Of a stretch of 64,000 nucleotides of DNA, positions 12,784-23,993 are shown piece by piece. Numbering within the stretch: position 1 is the stretch's first letter; each line of letters opens with the position of its first letter. The stretch covers positions 1-64,000 of the forward strand of contig JACGCM010000604.1 in the NCBI GenBank assembly GCA_014058105.1, given 5' to 3'. Both the position numbers and the translations under genes were made by a program. The notes below the pieces were generated by a model. It did not search any database and was not told the DNA's origin. It worked only from the letters and a program-made list of their open reading frames with translations. Source of the DNA: Kingdonia uniflora. Taxonomy: Eukaryota; Streptophyta; Magnoliopsida; Ranunculales; Circaeasteraceae.

Positions 12784-13609
12784 TGTTGGGAATTAGGGTA
12801 GCTAATCCAAATCTCTCTCCCTAAGAACGATAAATAAAATCGCCAATAAGAAATTATACGAAAGTAAGAACACAATAATTTACCCAGAGGAGGAAAATGG
12901 AAAACCCTTGCGGATAACTAAACCACTCCCCGCGAACAATTTGCTAATCAAAGATCAAAGGTTACAACGATCTCTCCAAGCTTCTCAAGCTTTAATGGAG
13001 TCTCTCAAATTCTAGGTCTCTAAAATTAAACTTACTGAGGAAAAGATAGACAAACAAAATAACCTAAGTCATCTTTATATACTTGAGGACTAAATACAAG
13101 TAGAACGGACTCGAGGTAGAACTCAACATCTCAGAAGAACTCACAAAGGTAACCAGGCAAATCTCGTTCGAACGAAACACAAAGTCGTTCGAACGACTTT
13201 AGCGATAAGAGGTTCTAGCCCTAGAAAACATGCATGTCGTTCGAACGAAATCCCATCTCGTTCGAACGACTTCTTCGGTCTTTAAATGAAAATGTAAAAT
13301 CAAACAATCTCGTTTGAATGAGCTTCATTCTCATTCGAACGACTTCGACCTACTTTCAGCTCTTCTTTAGCAACTCAAACAGAACCAGCTTGAGTCTTCA
13401 GGCAGCATAACCAGTTCAAACTCCAGGTAACTTAACCAGTTCGAATCTTCAGGATACTTAACCTGCTCAAACTTCTGTCGATCTTAACCAGCTCGAATCT
13501 AAACATTGAAAATCTCATTTTCAATCTGTTTTAATCCGTCTTCAATCCTTGAATTGAAATAACTCGAACTAAAGCGACCTCGAACATAATTCGAGTTCAT
13601 ACCTTAACA
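12784..13609. mobile_element. Solo LTR with perfect TGTTT target duplication
   Basis: The element begins TGTTGGGAATTAGGG and ends ACCTTAACA, giving TGTT..AACA termini. TGTTT flanks it on both sides (12779-12783 and 13610-13614). Sister repeat units in the same foldback element (near 10480 and 13955) show the uninterrupted sequence 'agatgttttacat', which confirms the insertion point. Length is 826 bp with no internal domain, as expected from recombination between two LTRs. Positions 12895-12915 have the 'aaaacccttgcgg' phrase common in plant Copia LTRs, so Copia is likely. Four perfect CGTTCGAACG palindromes and two degenerate ones lie at 13160-13345. Confidence 0.9.
13165..13268. promoter_or_regulatory. 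Four CGTTCGAACG palindromes in the solo LTR
   Basis: Perfect ten-base palindromes start at 13165, 13186, 13238 and 13259, each preceded by T and mostly followed by A, giving TCGTTCGAACGA. Two decayed versions follow at about 13309 and 13335. Clustering in an LTR suggests binding sites for a dimeric protein in the element's promoter. That is inference from spacing and symmetry only. Confidence 0.4.
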
Positions 13610-13789
13610 TGTTTTACATTTAAGATAGGTATTATGAATTACAACAAACAACCACAGTTCACATACTGGGAGGGAACATTGAAAAGAAGAGAAATATTAA
13701 GGTAACTTCTCTTCTATTGCTTAACTGTGTAAAAGGTATAGGTAATAAAAAAATGTTAACTAAACTATGTGAACAGTGCAATTAATGTA

Positions 13790-14652
13790 TAATTATTATC
13801 GATTTGTGCATTGCACGACAATCTCGATTATCATAAGTACTATATACAGAAAACCATATTGTCGATCATGGCATGTAGTCAAGAAAATTAGAAGTTGCAT
13901 ACTAAAGGCTATGAGTTATAAACATAAAACATGGCATATAGTCCACAAAAGTAGATATTTTACATGGGAAGCTAGTGATAATGGACTATAATAAAAAACA
14001 ACATAGGTTCATGCACTGGGAGGTCACAATAGCATATAAAGAATAAAAATTTATGACTGGTTTACGGCAATCTACAACATTGTCGGCTACCCCTAGTCAT
14101 CGACAATTGCATATGGGATTTGTGGTTAAAAGTTTAACAATGAAAACACTACCCCATTTATCTCTGTACTTTTCTGGGGGATCTAACAAGTGGGGAACTG
14201 CTCTAGGGATATACTGTATTACAGATTTGAAACAAGGAAACTTACCAATGAATTCATACTTGTTTTGGGATAAAATCAAATCACACACCAAATTAAGGGT
14301 TTTACATTCAACATCAAACTATAATAATTATGGATCAACATCAATCAACATCAAACATCAAACTATAATAATTATGGTTTTACATCCGATCGATTGCTAG
14401 TGATTTTGCGAAAGTTACAGGCTCTCTCAAAGCCAGAAAGCACAAATTACATTTGATTTCTTAATTTGGGAATGGATTTGGGAGGATATTGTGTTTTGAA
14501 TTTTGAATTTTGAATTTTGTTGGTAATGGCAAATGAGAGAGGGAGAGAGAGGTACGGTGAGAAAGTGGAGAGTGTTTTCTTTTCAAATTCAAAACAATAA
14601 TAGAGGAGAGAGCAGAGTGGGGAAGTCACCTCGTTACCCGAATCCGTTCCCC
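13790..14652 (-). repeat. Right arm of the foldback element
   Basis: This contains the inner unit (13790-14050) and the outer arm (14385-14652). The inner unit is a direct repeat of 12600-13700 without the solo LTR and an inverted repeat of 10320-10870. The outer arm carries the terminal inverted repeat and a short run of GAATTTT units. Confidence 0.75.
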
Positions 14653-14710
14653 TCTTTAAAAGATAAAAAAGAAAAATAAAGTCCCAAACTCGTGAAGCTG
14701 AATCTGAAAG

Positions 14711-17700
14711 ATGGACAGTGGAGAAGATGCCAGAGTTAGAACAGGTTCATACTAAACCCTAATTATCATATCTTTAACTTCATCTAAACCTAATTTCTTT
14801 CATATCCATTATTTCTGCAATTAGGCTCATAAATATGTAAAATCCAATTCGTAATTGCATCCGAATCCTAATCCGAACCCGAACTAATATAAAACCCGTC
14901 CGAGTTCTACGAAGTAATTTTCTGTCACCGACTACACCAAAAAGCTTCTAACTCACAAAGAGCTTGATGCCATAGTTAGAATAGGTTCATACTAAACCCT
15001 AATTATCATATCTTTTTAAGTTGATTTAAACCTCATTATTTCTACAATTAGGGTTATTATCATAGATTGTGGGTGAAGGTTTAATTTACATTGATCAGAT
15101 AAGAAAGATGATTTTCATATTACGAGAGTGTTAAGAGATTATGTTGAAGGTTCCCTCCATCTGAGAGATTATGTTGCATTTTTAAATGTAACACACACAC
15201 CCCTTTGGGGACATTGGGTTATTTTGCATATTGTGTGTTGAATTTTCTATCATTTTTTTCCCGTGGAAATTTTTATATAGTTCTACCAAAATTTACTGGA
15301 TCGTGAAGAGTATGGAATGTGGAAAATATTAAGAATCTAAAACAAGATTTCTCAAAATGTCGGTATATGCACCTACTCCGGAGAGGAATGAGAAAACATA
15401 ATGCCCCATAATAGTGAGCTATAGCTATAGTGAATTTGACAAGCTCTTGACTATGATATGGATCCAGACTTCGAAGAAGTACCCACGAATTTTAACCGCT
15501 ATAGTGGTGGTCAATCAGTTGGGTAAGTTTGCCGAAAGGAGTAAACCTTAGAACGCAAAACCCAATGTATATTTCCACTTTTACTTGTTCAGTAGGCTTC
15601 AAGTAAATAAAGTGAATATGATTTAAAAAATGAGGGGCAAATACACTATATAAGAGTTTCATGGTATTTAATGAAATTAATGCTTGAGAATTGGGTCCGC
15701 TTGTAGTTTACAAAACTTTGAGGTACTAAATGTAATTCTTAAAAAAGTTTAGACCTTGTACAAAAATTACTTCTTCCTATTTTAGTTTACCTGTATACAT
15801 TTTGTGCCTTCCATCTTTGGCAAATTCATCATTTTGTCCCTATTTGGTAAAAAAATATATTAAGCAGAGTGGTGACATTTGTGAACATAATAATTGTCTT
15901 ATATCTTGTAACCAAGGTGATTCATAATACCATTTTAAGGTGAGGTTTGAATGATTGAGTGATAGCTGTCAACCGGAAAATATATTTGAAAAAGATGTCC
16001 CAAGTATTTTGGGATTTTTTTTTTATATTGGTCTGCCACGAGAGAATGTCTTCGTATCTTATTGAATAATTTATAAGAATGACATCTTTTGTGATGATTT
16101 TAAGAGTGTAACACACCATTATTCACAGTTTTACCGTCTTTAGACGTGGTAAAGATCTACAAGGTTTCTCATTTAATAAACATACACACTAATTGTCAGT
16201 TTTTATTTCCATGAACTTCCCAACACACATGTCTCTGTGTATGTTGCATGTTGCTGATTCATTGAAGTTAGTATTATCGATTGGCATCATAACAATAATC
16301 TCTTTCCGTAATTCTAGGAGACACTATAAATCATAATTTATGCAAGAGTAAACTATTATGTTGAACATTATTCATTTTTATCGTGTCTATGCTTGAGCTC
16401 ATGTCTGTAATTAACATGTTACTAAACTGAAATGTACAGTGAGTGAGAATTTAAGAGCTTCAAAGAAAGAATATTCCAAAACTGAAGATGATTTGAAGTC
16501 CCTGCAACAAATCATAGGAGAAGTAAGTATTTTCTTGATGTTTCGAAGCACCAAAAAGCGTTTGCCCTTTTAGGAGAAGTAAGTATTTTCTTGATGATTT
16601 GCAGTCCCTGCAGAGCGTTGTACAAATCATAGGAGAAGTTCTCCATTCTCTTGACAATGAGCGCCGTAAGTACTCCTGCTTGCTTGCTTCATGAGTAGTC
16701 ACACTCCAAAGTTCCCTTCTACCGTACTTGGTTTTGTGGTTCTCTTCTTATCATTTTCTGTAAATTTATCATTAGAGAATTTTGTTAGTTTTGGGAAATG
16801 ATGCTTAGGAATTCTATCTTAGCTACCTGTCATGCAGTGGACTGATGATTTTTCTGTGTTCAGTAATTGTTAAAGTGAGTAACGGCCCAAGATACGTTGT
16901 TGGATGCTGTAGTAAAGTGGACAAAGAGAAGCTGGTAGCAGGAACCAGAGTGGTTCTTGACATGACAACTCTCACAATCATGCGTGCCCTTCCACGTGAA
17001 GTAAGTATTTTCTTGATGTTTCTAAGAACCAAAAAGTTTGAAAAAATAGTACCATGATTTAGGTGTTGGTGTTCTGTAAGTGTTATATTATGAGTATGTC
17101 ATATATCCATGGTTTCGAAGTTACAATAAAAAAAAACTATAGATTCACACACGCATCAGTTATATAATGTTCCTGTATGTGATACGCCAGCATTATATCA
17201 ATGAAATGTTACAACTTAGGAACATATATTGTTCTTTTAGGGTAAATGCATAATTTTGCTTCATCCAATAGCTCTTTGAACCTTGATAGTACCTGGCAAT
17301 GTGGCTTTCGTCCCATAATCTGTATTTGGAATCTAGTCTTAGTCAAATAGCACTTTATTTGATTTGTTGTATATGGATTCATGATGCCCTCAGGTTGATC
17401 CAGTTGTTTACAATATGCTTCACGAGGATCCTGGTAACATTAGTTACTCAGCTGTGGGTGGACTCTCCGATCAGATCCGGGAACTGAGGAAATCTATCGA
17501 GCTTCTTCTTATGAATCCCGAACTCTTCTTTAGAGTAGAGATTAAACCCCCAAGGTAACCATTACAACTTTATGGCGTCTATATTTCAACATTTGGTGTA
17601 CTCTGTCTCTTAGCAGCCTCATGTTGGAATTCTTATGTTTTGACTGTCTATTTTCAATTCATGGTTGCAAGACGTTCTTCTGTACGGGCCTCCTGGAACA

Positions 17701-18989
17701 GGGAAAACTTTATTAGACAAAGCTATTGCCAAGTACATAGAGGTCAATTTCATGAAGGTATGTACATTTCTAGCTAAAGCTGTCACACCGTCTATTTGAA
17801 TTTAATATAAGTATCTTCACTTATTTGATCTAAATTTTGGTTGTGTCGAGTGCTAATATTGATGACATTGGTATAAGTGAAAGATTGTTACGCGAGATAT
17901 TTGGATACTTGCATGACCACCAAGTAAGCTCGAGTGTTTTTGTCAATTTTTGTAGGTAGTTTATGATATTTGGATTCTATTATTGTAGTTACTTTTTAGC
18001 TAGTGCAAGATCTAAGTGACATGTAATGAATATAGCTGAAAATGATAATGGCGACGAACCTACCTGCGCTTCTCCACCGCCCATGTAGACTAGATAGGAA
18101 AATAGAAATCCCACTGCCAAATGAGCGATCGAGAATGGGGATCCTTAAAATCCAAGCTGCTGGGATTGCCAAGCACGGTGAGATAGATTATGAAGCTGTA
18201 GTGAAACTTGCTGAGGTGAGTAATGCTCTTCAGTTTTGAAGCAGCAGTTATTTGAGTTTTATTTTCTCAGATTTTAGTGAAAGTGTCGTCTTTTTCAGGG
18301 CTTCAATGGACCTGATCTTCGAAATGTGTGTACTGAGGCTGAGATATTTACTGTCCGAGCAGGAAGAGATTATGTGATTCATGAGGATTTTATGAAGGTA
18401 ATGTGGGTTTATACATGTCTTTGTGAACATATAATGGGAATACTTGGTTCTATTGATTCTATAACTTCAATTTGTACAGCGTAGAACTCCTAAGACGTAA
18501 AAAAAAATGTTTGCAAAAATCGTAAAGGTGACATGTGGATACACCAAAAACTAGCAACCATTATATCGAAATAATGCTTTAGAGACGTTTGTCATCGTGT
18601 CACAAGCAGTCACAATTGTAGAAAATGTGCAAAAAAGTCGGAAGTATATATAGAACTCCCAAGGATAATGGAGCCTCTTGCTAGATTTTAAACACTATCA
18701 AGAATGTGACAGTATTTAGTCCTTTTTTTTCTAATAAAACTGGCTCTAGGCCTGTTTAACCCAGCTCACTCACCAAAAATAAAATAAAAGTATACTGCAC
18801 AGTGTTATTTGTTAACTAGTCTATGTGAGAATGAAAACTAAAGCTGGCATTAGTTAGTTTTCGGCTTGTATATCACTTATTTTCTAATTAATCTTTCTTT
18901 TTGCAGGCGGTTCGGGAAACGGGAAACTGAATGAAGCTAAGAAGTTAGAGTCAACCGCTCATTACAATATTGATTTCGGGAAGGACTAA
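14711..18989 (+). pseudogene. RPT4: RPT4 pseudogene: 26S proteasome regulatory subunit 10B (copy B)
   Basis: RPT4 is one of six AAA ATPases of the proteasome base that unfold substrates. Exons I can place: 14711-14744 (MDSGEDARVRT), about 14926-14984 (KKLLTHKELDA), 16440-16522 with a duplicated partial exon 16605-16665, 16864-17000 ([19 protein letters not shown]), 17394-17554 ([26 protein letters not shown]), 17672-17757 with an intact Walker A GPPGTGKT, 17840-17922, 18036-18215 ([13 protein letters not shown]), 18299-18397 ([17 protein letters not shown]) and 18907-18989. It is broken: the exon segment from after the sequence matching GYARDHQ up to KMIMATN, which should hold Walker B (DEID) and the arginine-finger region, is absent. 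RPDVLD is missing after ATN. The last exon has an extra 8 bases that shift the frame before the C-terminus. One splice acceptor (near 17839) is lost. Introns are kept, so it is a duplicated rather than retroposed copy. Confidence 0.92.
14985..16439 (+). other. Large intron of the RPT4 pseudogene
   Basis: The start repeats intron 1: the exon-2 end and following intron ('gttcatactaaaccctaat') copy the exon-1 end and its intron at 14731-14835, so a segment of about 110 bp was duplicated around the second exon. The rest is AT-rich with no recognised element. Confidence 0.6.
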
Positions 18990-19078
18990 TTCAGAGATAC
19001 ACCCTCCTTTTCTGCTTAGAACACGTGGCTTCGCTGGCCTCTGTTCTCTTATTCTACTTTTGTTGAATGATGTGCTCA

Positions 19079-19109
19079 GAGCATCTCCTAAAGTACCTAA
19101 CTACCTTGG
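19079..19109 (+). repeat. Left terminal inverted repeat of the Harbinger element
   Basis: Begins GAGCATCTCCTAAAG and continues with CTAACTACCTTGG. It pairs with 26296-26326 at roughly 25 of 31 positions. GAGCATCTCC-type ends are frequent in plant Harbinger/Tourist elements. Confidence 0.85.
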
Positions 19110-19185
19110 TTGAAAAAAAGCCAAATCCAAGGTAGTGAGACTTTATTTCTTCCAACAGTACCTGACTTGGATTTTAAATAGGCGC

Positions 19186-19292
19186 ATAAAACTTGGGCGT
19201 CTGTTTGTTTTAATATACAGGCGCCTAACACTTGGGAGCCCAAATTATTTATAAAAAAAATTAGGCGCCCAAGTCATAGGCGCCTGATGGAC
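19186..19292 (+). repeat. Left subterminal AGGCGCC array
   Basis: Several copies of AGGCGCC or one-base variants (taggcgcata, cttgggcgtctg, aggcgcctaacacttggg, taggcgcccaagtcataggcgcc) lie just inside the left terminal repeat. The same motif family recurs in the middle of the element and at its right end. Repeated subterminal motifs are typical transposase or partner-protein binding sites in DNA transposons; here that role is inferred. Confidence 0.7.
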
Positions 19293-19816
19293 TGAAGCTT
19301 CAAAGATGAATCTGTTGGTCCTCTCTTGTCAAATTTTATCCCTTATACACTTTTCTTAAGGTATATCTTTCTCTCTCTATACACATTTATTTCAAATTTT
19401 CTTGGTGTAATTGAAGTAAAGGTATCATTCCAACAATTTGTTATAACTTGTTAATTTAGGGTATTCACTTGATTTTGTGATTTATTGATGTATTTTAGTA
19501 TATTGTAAAATTTTCCCAATATTGTGATTTCTTGGTAGAATTTAGGGTATGATTGAATTTGGCTTTCATAGTGTTGAAATCAATAATTTCCACTCCTCTT
19601 GCATCCCAAAGTTTCACTCCAATGTATTGAAATTAAGGTATTGTGTGGAAAATGACGTTGAAAACGACGAACACGCCTTGGTGCTTGCTAAGAATTTGAC
19701 ATTATGTTGTAATCAAAAGAATTTGACACCCTCTGATTGATTTTAATACTTCTTATTGCCCTGAGAATACTTCATTGGTCTTTATATAAATTAGTATGTG
19801 TTTATTAATGTAGAAT

Positions 19817-22125
19817 TTGACGATGTCGTTAGAGGAGAGAGAATATGACGAAACCGGTGATGAGGAGGGATCCGAGTCCAATTATAGCGAAGGTAATGTT
19901 TCCCAATTACGCTTTTTATCGGGCAAAAAACGGAAAAACAATTTTGAAGAAGTCGTCAATGTCTCAATTGAACCTCCTCCACCTCTTCCGCAAAATTATG
20001 AATCGCGTGACTTTCGGTAACTCACACAACCGGATGGGAATGGTCATTTTTCCACATCAGTTGCTACTACATCGTTAAGTTGAAATAACGCATATTAGTA
20101 GATTATTGGTTTTATACTTATTTCAAAGAATTTACTTCCGGTACAATTTAATTTAGATATTCTTATTTGTGTTTATTAATGCCTTTACAGGTTCGAGTTG
20201 GATTTAAATGTAGATCGGTGTTAGTCAAGCTTCGCAAAATTTACTTAATTTGTATTGAGGTACCTCACTTGAAGCAGAGATTAAAGGCTACCAATTTGAT
20301 GAGTGTATTTGATTGTAAAATTGGGAATGGAGACAACCAAGTAATTTTGGCGATGATTGAGCGTTGGTGGTCAACCATTCACACATTTTGCCTACCTTGT
20401 AGAGAGCTAGGGATCACTCCTAAAGATTTTACTGTGCTTACCGGGATAGGTATCGAGACAGAAGAGCCGATGGAATTTGATGAGTCATCCATAGATTACG
20501 GTAATGCCATAAGGGTTTTTCCCGATATGATGCCTACAGATTATGAAAAGGGATGCATTAGGTTTGCTCATCTCCGAACTTACCTTGACCATACCAGAGT
20601 AAATATCAGAGATCCCGCTAATGCTAATACAATCTTTAGAGCATTTATGTTATTGTACTTTGAAAGTGTCTTATTTGGGAACTCGAAGAGCTGGGATCAA
20701 TTAGAGTTGTTATGTCCAATTACCGTTTTGGAAAACAATGTTTATACGATAGACTTCGGCTCCACTATATTAGGGCATCTCTACTACTGCCTTGACCAAG
20801 CATCGAAACAGGAGGTGATATACATCGGCGGCCTTTTCCAATTGATCGAGGTAAAATATTTTTAATTAATAGTTCTAGTTATTTATATTTTTGGAATTCA
20901 AGATTATTTGGATAATTTTATTTTTTTATCTTCTGCAGTATCATTGCTACGAGTATTGTCAGATATGACATCATATCTTGATAGATATTAGGTTGGATGA
21001 TTTTTGGCCAAAGATGTCAACCTGGCAAACTAAAAGATGAAAAGTTACGAAAAATAAGGTGAATCATCATCTAGCAGTAATGAAGCAACAACTGGATTTG
21101 CGTACAATCAACAACATGCAATGAGACCCATTTAGAAATATGAAAGATGCACTAAAGTGGGAGGTAATCATCGCTGGTAATATCAGTCGTAAAAGAGTAC
21201 TCCTACAATGCCCATTTGGTGGATACGAGTGGTATATTGGGGACCGTTGTTGGGCTCAACTAGAGCATCGTACAGTGCCATACGACCCTCCAGAGAAACT
21301 CAATTGCTTCCCGTTTTCTGATGTGGTTCGTTCCCTCCAAGTAGTGGGTTGGATCGAAGCACAACATTATATTGTGGGTCACCATGTCGACTATGATGCA
21401 TATTGGAGGCATGTTTCACATGGTGCACTCATGTCGGATATTGCGAGGTGCGGAAACATTGACATCCCAGGCCTTGGTGCTTTGACAAGCGGGGTTACCT
21501 TTCCACATGTCGATTTTCCCACTGCAAATTTTTCTACTCAGGAGACACAAATCCCTCCCCCACGGCTTGGTGATTACCCTGGATGGATTATGAAGTTAGG
21601 GTCGCCACATGAGACCACGTAGCATACCATTCCCTCTATTGCATTAACCTCTACTATAGACGTGCCAACAGGATATGATTTTTTTGCTATAACTGAGGGT
21701 ATGCGGAAGCTTACACTTGATAGGACATTAGATTTGGAGGCTCGACACTTTCATGACGAGAGTCGTATTACAAATTTGACAGCGGACTTGAGACGTGCAG
21801 AGGGCCGTCTTTCCCAATTGAATGACTATTTAGATGGAGAAGTAAGTTGTTTAAACATCTTATGATATATTTTCCGTTTAATTAATATTTATTGTTTTAA
21901 TTAATATTGATAATCCCATTTTGTATGTATCAGGGGATTGCAGTCGATTGGGAAAATGACGAAGGTAAAGGCGAGAACATCTCAAGCGGGGACTTTACGG
22001 GGGAGAGGTTCGGGGGAGGGGTTCTCGGGGAAAGACATGAGGGGGGGGGGGGCGATCCTCCCCGACGATCAAGACATACGTGGGGAAGGACATCTTTTGT
22101 TAAGTATTGTATGGGTGTTGTATGA
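19817..22125 (+). pseudogene. Captured plant mobile domain (PMD) protein gene, decayed
   Basis: The long exon (20191-20850) encodes a PMD core. After a linker, the pattern ILAMIERWW..IHTFCLPCREL..TPKDFTVLTG is the family's hallmark ('..ERW..ETHTFHLP.GE.T.T..D'), followed by the helical region with FAHLRTYL and LLYFE. Intron GT..AG borders are clear at 20851-20942 and 21843-21938, and a likely one at 20020-20190. An acidic Ser/Glu first exon begins at 19817. A later exon (21140-21622) continues the domain. The 3' exons encode a heptad-rich Arg/Glu helix (21662-21842) and a Gly/Arg-rich tail broken by a G-run at 22029. In-frame stops lie near 20969 and in 21035-21130, so it is not functional. 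PMD proteins such as MAIN and MAIL1 act in plant nuclei in genome maintenance and silencing, and relatives are known within mobile elements. Presence inside Harbinger ends suggests capture of an intron-bearing gene. Confidence 0.8.
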
Positions 22126-22226
22126 GGATCTTGTAAGGTTGGATGATTTTTAGTTGTTTATATTTTTCAATGGAATCTTTTGTTTTTGTTATCTTGTGTT
22201 ATGCAATTTCCAGAAAGCATTTTCTT

Positions 22227-22338
22227 ATGCAATTTACAATTTACAATTTAGAAGTAGCATATTGTGTTATGCAATTTACAATTTACAATTTAGAAGTAGC
22301 ATATTGTGTTATGCAATTTACAAGTATCATATTGTGTT
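22227..22338 (+). repeat. 42-bp tandem repeat, about 2.7 copies
   Basis: Units begin ATGCAATTTACAATTTAC at 22227, 22269 and 22311. The first two units are identical and the third is shortened. It follows the PMD gene. Confidence 0.9.
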
Positions 22339-22379
22339 ATATTATTCATAGTTTTCATTGCAATTTGCACGCTTCTAGG

Positions 22380-22493
22380 AAAAAAAATTTACTCAGCAAA
22401 ACAGACGCCTAAGACATAGGCGCCTGATTGTATTTTTTCAATCAGGCACCTCTGTCTTAGGCGCCTGTTTTGCTGAGTAATTTTTTTTTCTTC
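22380..22493. repeat. Central palindrome built from AGGCGCCT motifs
   Basis: Two arms of about 48-50 bp are reverse complements around a 10-base spacer. From outside in they read TTACTCAGCAAAACAG, then CGCCTAAGAC, then AGGCGCCTGATT. The right-hand subterminal array near 26030 ends in the same TACTCAG..AACAGGCGCCTAAG text. The palindrome therefore looks like a second subterminal unit in mirror image, placed exactly between the PMD gene and the transposase gene. Confidence 0.85.
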
Positions 22494-22646
22494 CAACGGC
22501 TATATTTGTTTCAAATGGCTATATTAGGTCCGTAACGACTCTACTTTGTGAAGAAACTATATAAACTAAATAGGCGAAGCTCATATTATCCACAAATCAA
22601 TTATGATATTTTCTTACTTAAATTTTAGTGTTGTGTTCCATATCCG

Positions 22647-23993
22647 ATGAATTTTGAGGCAATTCTTGATGTTTTCATCGATTCTTCATCAGAGGAGGAA
22701 GAGGAAGAGGATATTGAGCAATCTTCAACCGATTATAGTGGTGGCGATATTATTGATGAGATTAAGCTAGAGATATTGCGAAATCAAGCTAAAATTGAAG
22801 AATTAGAAGAGGGGAAATTTTCAAGAATTCGTGTCGATTCGGTTGTCGGGCATAAAACCATAAATCGCTCACGTGTTTTCTATAATAAGTTACTTATGCA
22901 CGACTACTTCTGTGACGATAATATTTACGGAAGCGATAATTTATGTCGAAGATTTCGTATGAGCCGAGGACTTTTCGATTGTATTTTGAATGCGGTGGTT
23001 GCTTATGACAAGTTTTTCGCTCGGAAGCGAAATTGTGCAAATGTTTTGAGTTTATCGCCTCATCAAAAACTTACGGCAGTATTCCGTATGTTTGCATTAG
23101 GAGTGTCGGCGGACAGCTGTGATGAATATGCTCAGGTTGCAGAGAGCACAACAATTGAGTCCCTTATGAGATTTTGCAATGCCATGATTGCGCAATTCGG
23201 TGCAGAGTATTTGAGATCGCCAACTCCGGACGATATAAAATAGTTGTTGTGCGTTGCCAAGAAGCGTGGATTTCCCGGCATGCTAGGTAGTTTGGATTGC
23301 ATGCATTGGGAGTGGAAAAATTGCCCCACGGCTTAGGCGAGTCAATACACGGGGAATAAGAAAACACCAACAATTATTTTGGAAGCGGTGACATCTTATG
23401 ATTTATGGATATGGCATTGTTTTTTTGGAATGCCTGGCTCCAATAACGACGTAAATGTTCTTGATCAATCACATCTCTTTCGAGATCTTTGTCTTGGTCG
23501 TTCTCCACCTTGTAACTTTGAAGTCGATGAAAAACCATACGACATGAGATACTACTTGGCGGATGGTACATATCCAAAATGGGCAACGCTTGTTCAAACC
23601 TTACGATTTTCCCGAGATAATGCAGAGAAATATTTTGCCAAACAACAAGAGTTATATCGAAAAGACGTAGAACGAGATTTTGGTGTGCTTCAATCTCGAT
23701 TTGAAATTGTGAAAAGTTCGGCAAGAAGTTGGTCAACCAAAAACCTTGGTAAAATAATGCAAACATGTATAATTATGCATAACATGATCGTCGAGGAAGA
23801 ACGCAATAGGTACGGAGTAAGTTTATTGACCGAGCATTTTGTCCTAGACCCTCAACCAATTGACTTGAATCGGGAAGATGTCACTTTACAATGATACATT
23901 GCGAAGTACGATAAGATGAAAATTTTGGATAAGTATATGACACCTCGAAATGATCTCATTAAGCATTTGTCGAAGCATCAGGGAAACAACTAG
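22647..23993 (+). pseudogene. PIF/Harbinger DDE transposase (HARBI1/ALP1-like)
   Basis: The reading frame of about 448 codons is continuous apart from three stop codons: TAG at 23241, TAG at 23334 (where the family has Trp) and TGA at 23892. The N-terminus is acidic (SSSEEEEEED), followed by the Harbinger helix-turn-helix region (RRFRMSRGLFDCIL, LSPHQKLTAVFRMFALG). Catalytic residues are visible: first Asp in GSLDCMHWEW (codon 23295), second in SNNDVNVLDQS, and Glu in VERDFGVLQSRF. LEAVTSYDLWIWH and NIMQTCIIMHNMI-like text (KIMQTCIIMHNMI) are classic for the family. The frame is otherwise so well kept that inactivation appears recent. The gene faces the second Harbinger gene across a 300-bp AT-rich spacer. 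Confidence 0.95.

Larger units (their letters stand above)
9572..14652. mobile_element. Large foldback-like DNA element with kilobase inverted arms
   Basis: The outer ends are inverted copies: GGGGACGGATTCGGG on the left and the reverse complement of GGGGAACGGATTCGGG on the right. Flanks TCTTTTAA (left) and TCTTTAAA (right) look like an 8-base target duplication with one mismatch; 9-11 bases is also possible. Behind the ends, long arms pair. Left 9572-10030 matches right 14385-14652, including the run up to 'actagcaatcgatcg'. Two inverted units near 10320-10560 and 10600-10870 match units at 12600-13700 and 13790-14050. The centre carries three direct repeats. TTGTCGA and ATCGATAA words recur throughout. 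No transposase is present, so it would depend on a partner. Long arms fit a Mutator-like or foldback element; the 8-base flank would fit hAT. A later solo LTR interrupts the right arm. Confidence 0.7.

Noticed and set aside
14731..15010. AAACCCTAA words as telomere-type repeats
   Set aside because: They are isolated single units within duplicated RPT4 intron text and not a tandem array.
14711..18989. Functional RPT4 gene
   Set aside because: Walker B exons are missing, a splice acceptor is lost and the last exon is frameshifted.
22100..22412. Cys/Tyr-rich frames after the PMD gene
   Set aside because: They are produced by a 42-bp AT-rich tandem repeat.
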